From Anolis sagrei (Eukaryota > Chordata > Lepidosauria > Squamata > Anolidae): DNA of 64,000 bases. Positions 1-11,689 of this stretch are shown here, piece after piece (the first letter of the stretch is position 1; each line of letters begins with the position of its first letter). The notes under the pieces were generated by a model. It was not told the DNA's origin and ran no database searches. It saw only the letters and a list, made by a program, of their open reading frames with translations. The DNA is taken from positions 48,377,366 to 48,441,365 of the forward strand of contig NC_090023.1 of NCBI RefSeq assembly GCF_037176765.1. Direction: 5' to 3'. The translations under genes were made by a program, and so were the position numbers.

Positions 1-511
1 TACATATCATAGATCACCAACCATAAATTCATCTTTCTAAGGTTTTGTTTATATAGTCTTGTATGACATGAAATGAGACTCCAAAGGACACCCGAAACTA
101 TTTGTAATCTATTGCTATCATCTATGCCCATGGAAAAGGGGTGTTGGTTGAAGAAACTATGTGTGTGACACAGACTTCCTCTGTTCAGACTTATGCAATT
201 CCAATATTTACCAAAGGTGTAATGGGTAATTCAGCATGTTTAAGAACTACTGCTGTTACAGTTTGTTAAAATATAAACTATACATTCTGTTTTTCTTCTT
301 CCTCATTTTCTGATATTGGAACTTCTGTTATTTGTTTTTCTTTCTTACAGCCACATGTTTCTTTGTTTTGTTTTTTCTTATTCACTAATTAATTGTTTTT
401 CCTTATTCACTCATTAACCATGATTCACTAATTAATGGAATATTGCCTCAGTTCCATGGTGTTTGTTCCATTATTACAAACAGATTTCTTTTTTTCCCCC
501 CTTCTGACTAG

Positions 512-635
512 AAAACAGCCACCTTGAAGTTGTGCTCTGAGATTGTATTTTGGAAATGCAAACTGTGGATGATTACAACTTATATTTTCCTGTTGCTGAT
601 TGTTGTGATTATTTTAGCTGTAACTTTGAATTCAG
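512..635 (+). CDS. C3orf52: C3orf52 transmembrane exon
   Basis: The acceptor is a pyrimidine tract ending CTGACTAG; the donor is G|GTATGT. The exon enters in phase 0 and leaves with one base over. It encodes KTATLKLCSEIVFWKCKLW and then a hydrophobic helix (TTYIFLLLIVVIILAVTL). Basic and aromatic residues precede the helix and there is no signal peptide, as in a type II protein. Confidence 0.85.
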
Positions 636-3600
636 GTATGTCATCTTTATGTGATGTTTTTTTCCCCCCAATATGAGATCATATCGGAAACATTGGTGGG
701 GACTATATGAGAAACTGTTCCTCACTTCTAACACAGCTTAAATCACTTGCGACTTGATGTCACATTGCTTTCAATTGGACTTAATTTAGTCACGGATCAT
801 TTTAGCTCTGGCTCTCACATGCTTTCATAACATTTTGTGTGGTTCTTATAAAAGTATGCTCGACTCTTATATTTCTAGATATTTTTGAGATTTTTAATTA
901 TAATACTGTATTTAGTCATTCAATCACAAGCTCTGCTAATAGAAAAAGAAATTTTCCTTCATTTCACTGTAGAGTCCATCTATGGACTTTTCTACACTGC
1001 ATTAGACCAGAAGTCATTCCTGGATATGAAACAACATTTCGAGACTTACAGTTCATAATGTGGGGTAAAATGGGCTAACATTACACAGAGTATGTGTGGA
1101 CATCTGGACTGTCTCTAAACTGAACTGGTTCACTGTCTACATGGCCTGCTGCTGCCAACCCATTTTCCCTATATTTGGTGGATCAGGCCCATGTCACTCT
1201 CCCACTGCCATGGCCAGAGGTGGCCCTAGATAATTTTCAATGGTAAGCAAATGGTATTTCCCCCCCCCTCCATCATAGATATATATTTTCTGTTCATCAT
1301 GGGAGTTCTGTGTGCCATATATGTCAAAAACTCTTATGCTGCAGAAGAGATTCAAGACAGCAATCTGGGAAACCAGCTTGAAAGCATCTGGATAAGAATC
1401 AAGGGAACTGGGACTCAAAAAGATCTTGTTGTAGGAGTCTACTACAGATCTCCAAGCCAGGAGGAAGAACTTGATGAAGTCTTCTGCCAACAGTTGACCA
1501 AACAGGCACAGAGAAGAGATGTAGTAGTCATGGGCGATTTCAATTATCCCGATATTTGCTGGAAAACAAATTCGGCCAAGAGTACAAAGTCCAACAAATT
1601 CCTCGCTTGCCTTGCAGACAATTTCATGGTCCAGAAGGTAGAAGAGGCAACAAGGGGATTGGCTACTCTTGATCTCATCCTAACAAATGTGGAGGACCTG
1701 ATCGATGCGGTCGAAGTGGTAGGATCCTTAGGGGCAAGTGACCATGTGCTCCTGCAATTTGAGGTAGAAAGGAAGGCCGAAACTGAGACAAGTCAAACCC
1801 GCATTTTGGACTTTAGGAGAGCTGATTTCCAAAAAATGAAGGAAACACTGAGCAGCATTCCGTGGACACAGATACTAAAAGACAAGGGAGTTACGGATGG
1901 ATGGGAGTTTCTCAAGAGTGAAATACTCAAGGCGCAGTTGCAAACTGTGCCAACAAAAAGAAAAAATAGGACAAGTGCAAAGAAGCCAGAATGGATGTCC
2001 AAAGAACTTCTAACTGTGCTGAGACACAAAAGAGACATGCACAAGAACTGGAAAAAGGGAGAAATCACCAAAGAAGAATTCAAATAGCCAACAGCTGTAG
2101 GGAAAAGGTCCGCAAGGCTAAAGCACAAAACGAGCTCAGGCTTGCCAGGGACATTAAAAACAATAAAAAGGGATTCTTTTCTTATGTCAGTAGAAAAAAG
2201 AAAAACAAGGAGGCGATAGGGCCTCTTCGAGGAGAAGATGGGGCAATGCTGACAGGGGATAGGGAAAAGGCAGAACTACTAAATACCTTCTTTGCCTCGG
2301 TCTTCTCACAAAAAGAAAATCATCTTCAACCTCAGCAAGACGGAGTGGATGAGGGATTTGAGGACATCCAACTCCAAATTGGGAAACAAGTCGTACAGGA
2401 ATACCTGGCCGCTCTTAATGAGTTCAAGTCCCCAGGGCCAGATCAACTACACCCAAGAGTATTGAAGGAACTAGCGGAAGTCATTTCGGAACCATTGGCA
2501 ACCATCTTTGAGAGTTCTTGGAGAACAGGAGAAGTTCCAGCAGATTGGAGGAGGGCCAATGTGGTCCCAATCTTCAAGAAGGGAAAAAAGGATGACCCAA
2601 ACAACTACCGTCCGGTCAGCCTCACGTCAATACCAGGCAAGATTCTGGAAAAGATTGTTAAGGAAGTAGTCTGCAAACACTTAGAAACAAATGCGGTCAT
2701 TGCTAATAGTCAACATGGATTTATCAAAAACAAGTCATGCCAGACTAATCTGATCTCTTTTTTCGATAGAGTTACAAGCTGGGTAGATGCGGGAAATGCC
2801 GTGGATGTAGCGTACCTGGATTTCAGTAAGGCCTTCGACAAGGTCCCCCATGGCCTTCTGGCAAGGAAACTAGTCCAATGTGGGCTAGGCAAAACTACGG
2901 TGAGGTGGATCTGTAATTGGTTAAATGGACGAACCCAGAGGGTGCTCACCAATGCTTCCTCTTCATCTTGGAAAGAAGTGACGAGCGGAGTGCCGCAGGG
3001 TTCCGTCCTGGGCCCGGTCCTGTTCAACATCTTTATTAATGACTTAGATGAAGGGTTAGAAAGCAGGATCATCAAGTTTGCAGACGACACCAAATTGGGA
3101 GGGATAGCCAATACTCCAGAGGACAGGAGCAGGATTCAAAACGATCTTGATAGATTAGAGAGATGGGCCAAAACGAACAAAATTAAGTTTAACAGTGACA
3201 AATGCAAGATACTCCACTTTGGCAGGAAAAACGAAATGCAAAGATACAGAATGGGGGATGCCTGGCTCGAGAGCAGTATGTGTGAAAAAGATCTTGGAGT
3301 CCTCGTGGACAACAAGTTAAACATGAGCCAACAATGTGATGTGGCGGCAAAAAAAGCCAATGGGATTTTGGCCTGCATCAATAGGGGCATAGTGTCTAGA
3401 TCTAGGGAAGTAATGCTACCCCTCTATTCTGTTTTGGTTAGACCACACCTGGAATATTGTGTCCAGTTCTGGGCACCACAATTCAAGAGAGATATTGACA
3501 AGCTGGAATGTGTCCAGAGGAGGGCGACTAAAATGATAAAAGGTCTGGAGAACAAGCCCTATGAGGAGCGGCTTAACGGGCTGGGCATGTTTAGCCTGAA

Positions 3601-6553
3601 GAAGAGAAGGCTGAGAGGGGATATGATAGCCATGTATAAATATGTGAGAGGAAGCCACAGGGAGGAGGGAGCAAGCTTGTTTTCTGCTTCCCTGGAGACT
3701 AGGACGCGGAACAATGGCTTCAAACTACAAGAGAGGAGATTCCATCTGAACATGAGGAAGAACTTCCTGACTGTGAGAGCCGTTCAGCAGTGGAACTCTC
3801 TGCCCCAGAGTGTGGTGGAGGCTCCTTCTTTGGAAGCTTTTAAACAGAGGCTGGATGGCCATCTGTCAGGGGTGATTTGAATGCAATATTCCTGCCTCTT
3901 GGCAGGAGGTTGGACTGGATGGCCCATGAGGTCTCTTCCAACTCTTTGATTCTATGATTCTATGATTCTATGATTTGGTTCAATTCCATCATTGGTGGAG
4001 TTCAGGATGCTCTTTGATTGTAGGTGAACTATACATCCCAGTAACTACAATTCACATAAGTCAAGGTCTATTTCCCCCCAACAGCACCTCAAGAGCGCCC
4101 CTCGGCAAAATCAACTGTACTGTGAATGCTTACTTTGCGTAATGGGTTGAGCCGCCCCTGGCCATACAGACAGCTACCTAGCTCTGGTTATCACCAGGCA
4201 CCTTCTCTAATATAAGCAGAGGTGCTTGTATGACTAAAGAGAAGCTGAGCTGACTGGTTCTCATCCTCTCACATCCCTCTCTCTGCATGTTCTTGTCAGT
4301 AAAGCCCTCTCTGATGTAACTCCACTGGGTGGAGTAGTAATGTCAAGAATCGCAAGGAGTTGGAATTTTGCTTGCAGAACCATAACAACATGCATATATG
4401 AGATATGCCTCAAGCTTGTTTTCCATTCCTCTACCCTGTATACTGATGTGATGTGTTTGGGAGAGGGGTTTCTGAAGGCTGAGCCACACACACAGGAGTA
4501 TATTGGCATGCACACATGTTTGCATAATAACACTCCCACGTTCATAAATATGGCAGCAGAAGCAGGAGTTTTAAAGCAGGGAAAGCTGTGTGGCTTGCAG
4601 CTTTTCCTGCTTTAGAACTCCTGCTTCTGCCGCCACTGGTTACAGCAGCCAGCCCACCTGCCTCTTGCCGGGATGGGGGTGGGAGAAGATGCTATCCTGA
4701 TCCCAAATGTCATATTATCCTCTGGTGTGTGACAGTTCATCAGGTATTTGCCCCCGGTGGCGCAGTGGGTTAAACGCCTGTGCCGGCAGGACTGAAGACC
4801 GACAGGTCGCAGGTTCAAATCCAGGGAGAGGCAGATGAGCTCTCTCTATCAGCTCCAGCTCCTCATGCGAGGACATGAGAGAAGCCTCCCACAAGGATGA
4901 TAAAAACATCTAATCATCCAGGCGTCCCCTGGGCAACGTCCTTGCAGACGGCCAATTCTCTCACACCAGGAGTCACTCCTGACATGACCAAAAAAAAAAA
5001 AAGGTATTTGGAAGCTTGGGAGTAATTACAGATAAAAATAGGGACACACAGACACACACTTTCACACACATTTGCACAGCAAAAGTAGGACAGTGAGACC
5101 AATACCTGAATACCCCAATTCTAAACCTGAGCATGGCTACATGGGAGCTTGGTTGTGCTTGAGGGTTGTTGCCAAAAGCAAGTGGATGAAGGGAAGGAAG
5201 GAAGAGGCCAGAGAGCCAAAGTATGAGTAGGGACATCTGGCTGGGGTTGCAGGGACATGTTTTTTCAATGAGGCTTAGTTGTAGGAGCATTTTCTTGCCT
5301 TTTTCTTTAGGAGTTCTTGGAGAAGCTGGAAAACAAATGGCCAAGTTGAGGAGTGTTGGGATGACAGAGGCAAGAGAGAGTGACAATAGGGAGGGAGAGA
5401 CTGACGGAAAGTCTGGAGTTCTCTCTCACTCTTCCTTTCTCTTTCACTTTTCAGTATAGGGATGAGCCCAATAGGCCTTAGAAAGGTGAAAAGAGGAGAC
5501 CTGCTGGCCCCCGGGGTGGAGGTGGGAGAAGATGCTACCCTGATCCCAAATGTCATATTATCCTCTGGTGTGTGACAGTTTGTCAGGTATTTGGAAGCTT
5601 GGGAGTAATTACAGATAAAAAATTAATTTTAGATTTATTTTTCTTTAAAATCTTTCCTCTAAAAATTATAGCAGGTTACATTGATGAAGATGAATACTGG
5701 GATTCTGAATCAATAGCAAATGGTAATCATCACAACTTCTCAGGAATATTAAAAGTTCATTGTGAAAATCCTGAGTCACTGCTTTCAGAATCAACATATA
5801 ATTTGCTTTCTGAAAATCTCCATAAGAGGGTAAGTGTCTACATAAAATACATACCTGCATATTTTTAAATGTGTGTGTGTATATCTTTTTGCTTAACCGA
5901 TGTAATCCAAATTGGTTAACAAATCATAATAAAATGCATTACATCTGTCAATAAAATAAAGTATCTTATTTAAAATAACTGGAAGATACAATGGGCTCAT
6001 AATGCGTTTTAATTTGTTCTTGGAAACTTTCTTTACTGGAGCCTAGATCAGAATGAAATGCACCATTAGTTAGTTGTGTTAGAGTCAGCGGTTGTACTGA
6101 TAACTTAATAATGCGTTCCATATATTTGTGGTATATGTGTGAATTGCTACTAATTTGAAATAAGATATCAGTCATTTAAAAGTCATTATAAAAACCCATT
6201 GATCTATTTTGCAGTGAGGCTGCTTGGATTTGATCATGCCATCCACTAAAAATACTTAACTTACGTTTAAATCTTTTCATGTTATACTATATCTGCCCCT
6301 AATGAACAAACTATTTCTCAAGCTTACAGATATCTACAGAGATTCGCCTGCTCTTGGGCGGTATTTTATTTCTGCTGAAGTAATTTCCATCAGGTAAGAA
6401 AGCGGAAGCTCCAAAACTTTCACTGGATAATTCTGAACAATTGAATTTGATTAAATATATGCCCTTGAAAAAAGGAGGCGGGGTTATATAGCTGGGGAGC
6501 AAGGTGAGACATCTGGAAGAAGAGAGCAAGGTTGGACAGAATCTGTCTATCTG

Positions 6554-6588
<35 letters not shown>

Positions 6589-9500
6589 CCAGCTGAGGTC
6601 AGAAGTCTGCTCTAGACTAGCTACTCAGCAACCCAATGGTGTGTTGCTACCTGGCTGTACATTTACTGGATGGTAAACCTAGGCCATTCCCATCCAAGCC
6701 CCAGAACCTAATTAGCGAGAGCAAAAACTCGCAGGTCAGGCTCAAGTAGATGCCTTTTTCACCCCTCCTTCCCCATCCTCCATTTTCGAGAATCTGTATA
6801 GTGACTGTTCCAAGCCTCTACCCTTCACCAAAAGGAGTGTCGAGCTGTACACCAATGTGCTAAAAACATTTCCCGTCTCCACTACCAACCATATGATAGC
6901 CTTTTTACAGACATCACTCTGAGCCACTTGTCAAAGTTCCTCAAATACAGTATGGAGTAGGCAAAACAAAAAAATACATTAGTGTTACTACTACTGCTAC
7001 TACTACTAATCACTATATATTTATTTATATCTTGTCTTTCTCTCAGTAGGCGCTCAAAGCAGCTAACAACCATACAATGTAATAACAGTTTAAAACAAAT
7101 ACATTTTTAAAAAACCAAATAAATATTTGTGTGTGGATATAAAGATAAAATTAAAATACAATTAATACAAATAAAATCACATTTAAAGCTCACTATTCCA
7201 TCCAAAGTCCCACCCACAATCTCCCCAGCAGTGTACTCCTCATCCTTCCCTCTTCTGTGCTTCTCTGCAGGCACAGAAATGTCTTGACCTGTTTGTGGAA
7301 GATAAGCAGGGATGGGATTATCCTGGTCTCTCTTGGGAGGGAGTTCCACACTCTGGGAGCAGCCATTGCAAAAGCCCTCTCCTTTATTCATGCCAAACAT
7401 ACTTGAACGGGTGGTACAGATGATCATAGTTATCTGACAGGTTTGTAGAGAGAGATCCAGTTCTGCTATCTCTTCTTCCCGTCTCTTAGCATATTGGGCT
7501 CATGACTATCAGCACATACCACACATGTTCATGGCTATAAGAAATGGTTTTGTAACAAGAAAAGGTAGTGTAGACAATCTATGGCTGATGTGATTGTTTT
7601 ATGTAAAGTTGTCACTGTTGCCTACTATAATACAACTGGTGATATACAGTCCGCAATTTTCCTGGATCAACCACATTTATTCAATTTTTTTAAATAAGTT
7701 TCTGATGTCCCTTTTAACCTTTTCCAAATTGATTTGGGCATTGAAAAATTGTGTCCAGAATCTCAGTGAATTATTACAACAGTTCTTCCAATATGCGGTC
7801 ATTAATGCTCCTTTAATATCCTGCTCATAGACAGTAAAATATTCCACTTTTTAAAAAATATATTAGCTGATAGCAAAAGAGTATTTGCATAAGCATGAAG
7901 TATCATTCTTTCTTGATGAAACGTTGCCTGGTAGAGGTAAATACTTGCTAGTTTCCTCATTCCCCTTGGTTTATGTGGTTTCAATAGTATGACATACCTT
8001 GTAAATTTTTCAGAGATTGCTTACCTCTAGACAAGGCAAGGATTGCTATCTTGCCCCTGTCAAAGTTTCTGTAAATTGCATGAGCTATCTCTGCAACAAA
8101 ATGAGTGCACATCTCCTTTTAAAATCAGCACATACACAGATATACACCTCCACAAAATAACTGATAGTTTCAAAAATAATGCAAAGACCACATTCCCTGT
8201 ATCCATGAGGGATACAATCCTGGACTTCATGTGGATATGTGAACCATGGATAATGGAGAACTCCATTATTTTCGAATGGGACAAGTAATGGAGTTACCGT
8301 GACATATGTAGCTTGAGCAGAAGACCCTAACTAAATAAGTCATAACTAAAACTATGAATAAGGACCTCATCACATAGTCCATGAGAAGCATGGGGGGGGG
8401 GGCAGTCTGTCTAGTGAAGGGAATCATACCTTTCAATCCCCAATTGTCCCATTTCAAGTTCTGTCTTTCCATGGCATGTTTTCCCTCTTCAGTTTTCCCC
8501 ATATTCTTTCCCATGTTTGAACCATCACACACAAAATCATTTTCTCCTCCCTCTCTGTATTTCATTTTTCCAAAAAGAGAGAGAAAGAAGGAAGGAAGGA
8601 AGGAAGGAAGGAAGGAAGGAAGGAAGGAAGGAAGAGAATGAAGGAGGAAGACAGTGAGGGAGAAAGAGAGAAAGTGAGAGGGAAGGGAAGGGAGGAAGAA
8701 GAATGGGAGGGAAAAGAAAAAAGAGGGGAAGGAAGGAAGGGAATGAGGGTTGAAGGCAAGCAGGGAGGAACCAGTGTAATTATAATCCCTTTGTAACAAT
8801 CCTCTTTTCCAAACCTGTTCTCCCCTTCATTGGAACAGTGTAATTATTATAAACCACTTTGCCTTGATCCCCTCCTGCTAGGCTTTCTTTCCCTCCTTTA
8901 GACCAGTGTTATGTTAAAAAGCTAAAAAGAGCACAAATTTGAGCCTAGATTAAGGAGAAAATGCAGTGACAGCAAAGTGGCAAGGAATGCCCATTTCTCC
9001 ATGTCACTGAAATGATTTAACATGGGCAAATCTGTCAGATCCTACCACGTGTGATTTTTGCCATTAGCGATGGTTTTGATGTGCACCAGGAGCTCAGAAC
9101 ATAATTACTCACCTATGTTCTGAGCTCTCCCTTTTCAGCATGTTTAATGTCAATTTCTAGGATGAAGGGCAACAGATGACGGCCGGAAGTAGGCAAACAT
9201 CATCTGTTGGGCTTCGTGCCTCTTCATCCTTAAAATTGAGATGAAGTGCCCTACGATGGGGAAAATGCTCCATGTGATGAAGTCATAAGTGAAATCACAT
9301 AGATCAGTTCTGCAGTTTTTTAAAAGATGTACATTTACAATTCTTAATGGTACATCTAAAACATGAAGTAGCAGGGGAAAGGAACTCCTCATTGGTATTA
9401 CATCCAACACATTTCTCATTCCTTTTTTCAGTGATGGAAACAATACAGCATTCTATCACTTGTGGTTTTCAGTGCCACAAGATGAGACCGAAGAGTTTAT

Positions 9501-9642
9501 GAAGTACAGAATGAGCCAAAGGTTTGTGATGAATATTTTGAGGCAAAATATTTATGATCAAGAAGAAATGGATGGCCTGGAGGTACCTGAATGTACAAAT
9601 CTGAGAATAGATCCAACATCTCTTTTACTAACACGTAAGTGA
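512..9642 (+). CDS. C3orf52: C3orf52/TTMP orthologue (TPA-induced transmembrane protein), 3' four exons
   Basis: Four exons with GT-AG borders join in frame: 512-635, 5672-5829, 6323-6393 and 9432-9642, giving 187 codons plus TGA. The start and the N-terminal cytoplasmic part lie left of the window, so the gene is partial here. The first exon encodes the run WKCKLWMITT and then about 20 hydrophobic residues, read as a type II membrane anchor. The rest is lumenal or extracellular: an acidic stretch (YIDEDEYWD), then blocks FSGILKVHCENPE, SPALGRYFISAEV, LWFSVPQDE and a terminal IDPTSLLL. This order matches my recollection of human C3orf52, and the block pattern resembles a SEA-like fold (inference). 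Known: the human protein is phorbol-ester induced, sits in endomembranes, and variants have been linked to hair loss through the lipase LIPH pathway. Its closeness to CD200-type genes agrees with human 3q13.2. Confidence 0.88.
1215..4160. mobile_element. hAT-like DNA transposon split by a CR1 LINE
   Basis: The left end reads CAGAGGTGGCCCTAG and the right end, inverted, CAGGGGCGGCTCAAC. Inner TIR parts also match (GGTAAGCAAA against AGTAAGCATT inverted). Flanking 8-mers GCCATGGC and GCCATACA agree at five positions, an eroded target duplication. Without the LINE the element is about 300 bases and has no transposase. Confidence 0.65.
1320..3974 (+). mobile_element. CR1 LINE, 5'-truncated, nearly intact reverse transcriptase
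   Basis: The 5' end lies inside the AP-endonuclease domain (VGVYYRSPS, GDFNYPDICW, ASDHVLLQFE). Then come a linker and a complete reverse transcriptase with YLDFSKAFDKVPH, GVPQGSVLGPVLFNIFINDL and FADDTKL, ending LDGHLSGVI and stop at 3880. The 3' UTR is short and ends in repeated ATTCTATG units, the CR1 signature. The endonuclease and reverse transcriptase parts are in different frames, shifting near 2080; otherwise about 600 codons of the second part are uninterrupted, which implies a young insertion. ORF1 and the first part of the endonuclease are absent. Antisense open frames across this element are shadows. Confidence 0.93.
4670..5036 (+). repeat. upstream copy of a ~115-bp duplication, filled by a SINE
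   Basis: Flanks from GGGTGGGAGAAGATGCTA to ATTACAGATAAAAA match 5508-5625 almost base for base once the SINE is removed. The two copies are about 840 bases apart, just upstream of a C3orf52 exon. Confidence 0.8.
4751..5002 (+). mobile_element. squamate tRNA-derived SINE with A tail
   Basis: The head has A-box-like GGCGCAGTGGGTTAAA and B-box GGTTCAAATCC; the body ends in 14 A. Perfect 8-bp target duplications GGTATTTG flank it (4743-4750, 5003-5010). An unoccupied copy of the same flank lies at 5584. The family also occurs at 42616 and 63719. Confidence 0.88.
5508..5625 (+). repeat. downstream copy of the ~115-bp duplication (empty SINE site)
   Basis: The same sequence as 4670-5036 without the SINE, ending about 45 bases before the exon at 5672. 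A handful of substitutions separate the copies. Confidence 0.8.
5672..5829 (+). CDS. C3orf52: C3orf52 exon, start of the lumenal domain
   Basis: The exon follows ATTATAG and ends AAG AGG|GTAAGT in phase 0. It encodes the acidic linker and the blocks FSGILKVHCENPE and LLSENLHKR. The acceptor is a tandem TAGCAG, so use of the second AG (start 5675) would drop one alanine without changing frame. Confidence 0.85.
6323..6393 (+). CDS. C3orf52: C3orf52 exon encoding SPALGRYFISAEV
   Basis: A short 71-base exon between TTTCTCAAG and AG|GTAAGA. It reads LTDIYRDSPALGRYFISAEV and ISI, leaving two bases over that complete a serine with the next exon. The SPxLGRYF block is the clearest match to the mammalian protein. 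Confidence 0.86.
6540..6588 (+). repeat. (CTAT)n microsatellite
   Basis: About eleven tetranucleotide units, mostly perfect. Confidence 0.95.
7000..7445 (-). repeat. LINE/SINE 3'-tail repeat, reverse orientation
   Basis: A poly-A-rich start, then phrases such as GAGGGAGTTCCACACTCTGG that recur in similar form at 46690 and 50310. The copy is diverged, with no coding capacity of its own. Confidence 0.5.
8580..8760 (+). repeat. (GGAA)n microsatellite and purine-rich tract
   Basis: A run of about thirteen GAAG/GGAA units at 8585-8636, then 120 bases of nearly pure A/G. Antisense serine/proline open frames here are artefacts of the tract. Such GGAA runs can bind ETS factors, but no use is shown. 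Confidence 0.93.
8900..9300. repeat. palindromic MITE-like block with nested hairpins
   Basis: A perfect 14-bp inverted repeat GAGCTCAGAACATA (9090-9103) and its complement (9114-9127) is followed by a second pair built on AACAGATGA/TCATCTGTT with GATGAAG/CTTCATC-type outer arms. Exact ends were not found. Confidence 0.4.
9432..9642 (+). CDS. C3orf52: C3orf52 terminal coding exon
   Basis: The acceptor is CCTTTTTTCAG. The exon encodes DGNNTAFYHLWFSVPQDE, an amphipathic stretch, then CTNLRIDPTSLLLTRK and TGA. An NNT sequon lies at its start. The last codons CGT AAG TGA contain a perfect donor-like GTAAGT (9635-9640), so a longer isoform cannot be excluded. Confidence 0.87.
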
Positions 9643-10009
9643 AGAACCAAACTCTTAAGTAATTTGAGGAATGATGTTTTGAGTGCCCAATGTTGCTATT
9701 ACCAGGCTCATCCTGGCCAGATAGAAGTGAGAAATGTGAGGAATTTTCTATTCCAACAAATGGAAGGAAAATTATTTATGTCAGATCCAAGGCAAGCATA
9801 CATTTCCTTCCTTGTGGTATGGACAGAGATTAGTATGGGACTTTACATAGTGTTCCTCCATCCATCCTCACATGTTCCTGACCTATTGTACTCAATACTT
9901 TACCCCCAGCCCTGGCCGTATAGTTTGCTTTTTGCACAAGTCCATGTCCAGCCCCCTCAAATTCTGATCATGTCCACCATATTCCTGGTTACTAGTTGTT
10001 GACGTTTGC

Positions 10010-10245
10010 TTTTGATACATTTTAACGATGTTTTATACCCTGCTGTTTTTAATTGTTTAATTAGATTTTTATATGTTATTATGTTTTTAACTATGTTTTA
10101 GGTGGTAAACTCAGTTGTTGCTCTGGGCTTGGTCCCACATGTAAGCCAGCCCGAGTCTCTTCAGAGAGATGGTGGTAGGGTATAAAAATAAAGTTGTTGT
10201 TGTTGTTGTTATTATTATTATTATTATTATCATTATCATCCCCCT
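10010..10245 (+). repeat. LINE 3' tail with (GTT)n(ATT)n end
   Basis: It ends with AGGGTATAAAAATAAAG and then trinucleotide repeats, the common tail form of L2-type elements here (also 35400, 45670, 51340). Confidence 0.55.
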
Positions 10246-11689
10246 TTACTACCAGGTGTGACACTGTGGGAGGGGAGATTAAGGCATTGCCTCCAAATAA
10301 GAAATCTGCCAAATCAAATGGAATTTCCTTCTAGCACTGCATAAATGAAACACTAAACATTGTTCACACCTTTTATTTTTGTATATTTGCACTCCCTTGG
10401 TAACTTTGCCTGCCACCTTTTGTGTGTGCCTAAACTGTGTTTCTAAATGCTCCGCTGGCATTTACTATAAAATGACTGCAATGTTAGATATTTGGGAAGT
10501 GAAGGAATATTTTAGGAGAGGTGCGTATCCTCCCACTGCAAGCTAGACCCCTTTCTGTAGAAAGCTGTCAGATATCAAATGAATGGAAAGTTCTCCCAAT
10601 CCAGCTTTGGGGAATAGGAGACCCAAACTTCCTAAGGGTACTGGGAGTCACCCTGAATCTTGTGATGGAAGAAAGGCAGGATATACATAAAATAAGATTA
10701 CTATAATTACCATTTTAAATATGGCAATGCATAAAAAGAATATATAATAAAAACAACCTTCTACTTGATCCAGTCACAGGCAGTGGTTTTATGTGGTTTT
10801 ATGATAGATATAACAAAGATAAATAAGGAAAAATATCTCAATAAAATGTCTCACACCCCTGTTTTTACCCTAAAGAAATACAGCCTGTTAATACAGATGG
10901 GTGAACTGTATGGAGTTCTGGATTTCTGGTCTCATCTTGGAAGACAACATTCTGTTCAACATATCCAGTGTGTTCTTGTCCTTCTTACATCAACCCACCA
11001 CCCCAGGAAAATATGAGGAAATCAGGCTGTGAGTGAGAACATGAGGCATAGTCAAGATAAGAAGCTCTTCAAACTGTCCTGCGACCAGAACTGATGGTGG
11101 TTATTTTGATATTTGTCAAATGCTAAAACAAAGGGAAAATTCCAGAAAACAAACACATAAAAGTCCCATTTGGCCTTGAGCTGATTCTTGCGAGCATGAA
11201 TGCCATTCTGTGTTAACTTTGTTTCTTCAGTAAAAGGGTGTTTCCAAGATTTTCATTATACTACTAAGCTATGTGTAGTAAAAGAGAAACACATATGCAT
11301 TGTAGGTCAATAACACAGGTCTGTAGAATGGCCTTCAGTGTCAAGTATCAACTTGCTCCTGCGTGCCTGCTGCTGCTTCCCTTTCCCTTTGCAGTGGTAG
11401 AAATGTGCTGACAGTATACTAGCTATTTATATTTGCTTTTCTCATTTCCCCCCTCTGCTGCCATTACAAGAAATTTGAACACACACTGTATAATGAATGT
11501 AAGAAACATCCTGTACTTGTCTTCTTTACTTGGCTGATTGTTAACACTTGATCTTACTTTGACTGGATGGTACGCCGAAGAAGCTAGAAGTAAAGAAAAA
11601 CAGAGAATGGCTATCTCCTAAATGTCACCTTAGCTAGGAAAATAACTAGTTAAACACTATCAGCAAATTGACAGGAGGAAATTCAACTT

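Noticed and set aside
1793-3753. Several antisense open frames across the CR1 element (up to 133 codons)
   Set aside because: They mirror the long CR1 frame and show no family resemblance.
4751-4870. tRNA gene (A and B boxes present)
   Set aside because: The sequence is the head of a dispersed SINE with target duplications; no cloverleaf anticodon arm is kept. The same applies to heads at 31143, 40133, 42616 and 63719.
8266-8799. 177-codon minus-strand frame rich in Ser, Pro and Leu
   Set aside because: Its low-complexity half is the complement of the GGAA purine tract; no domain is visible.
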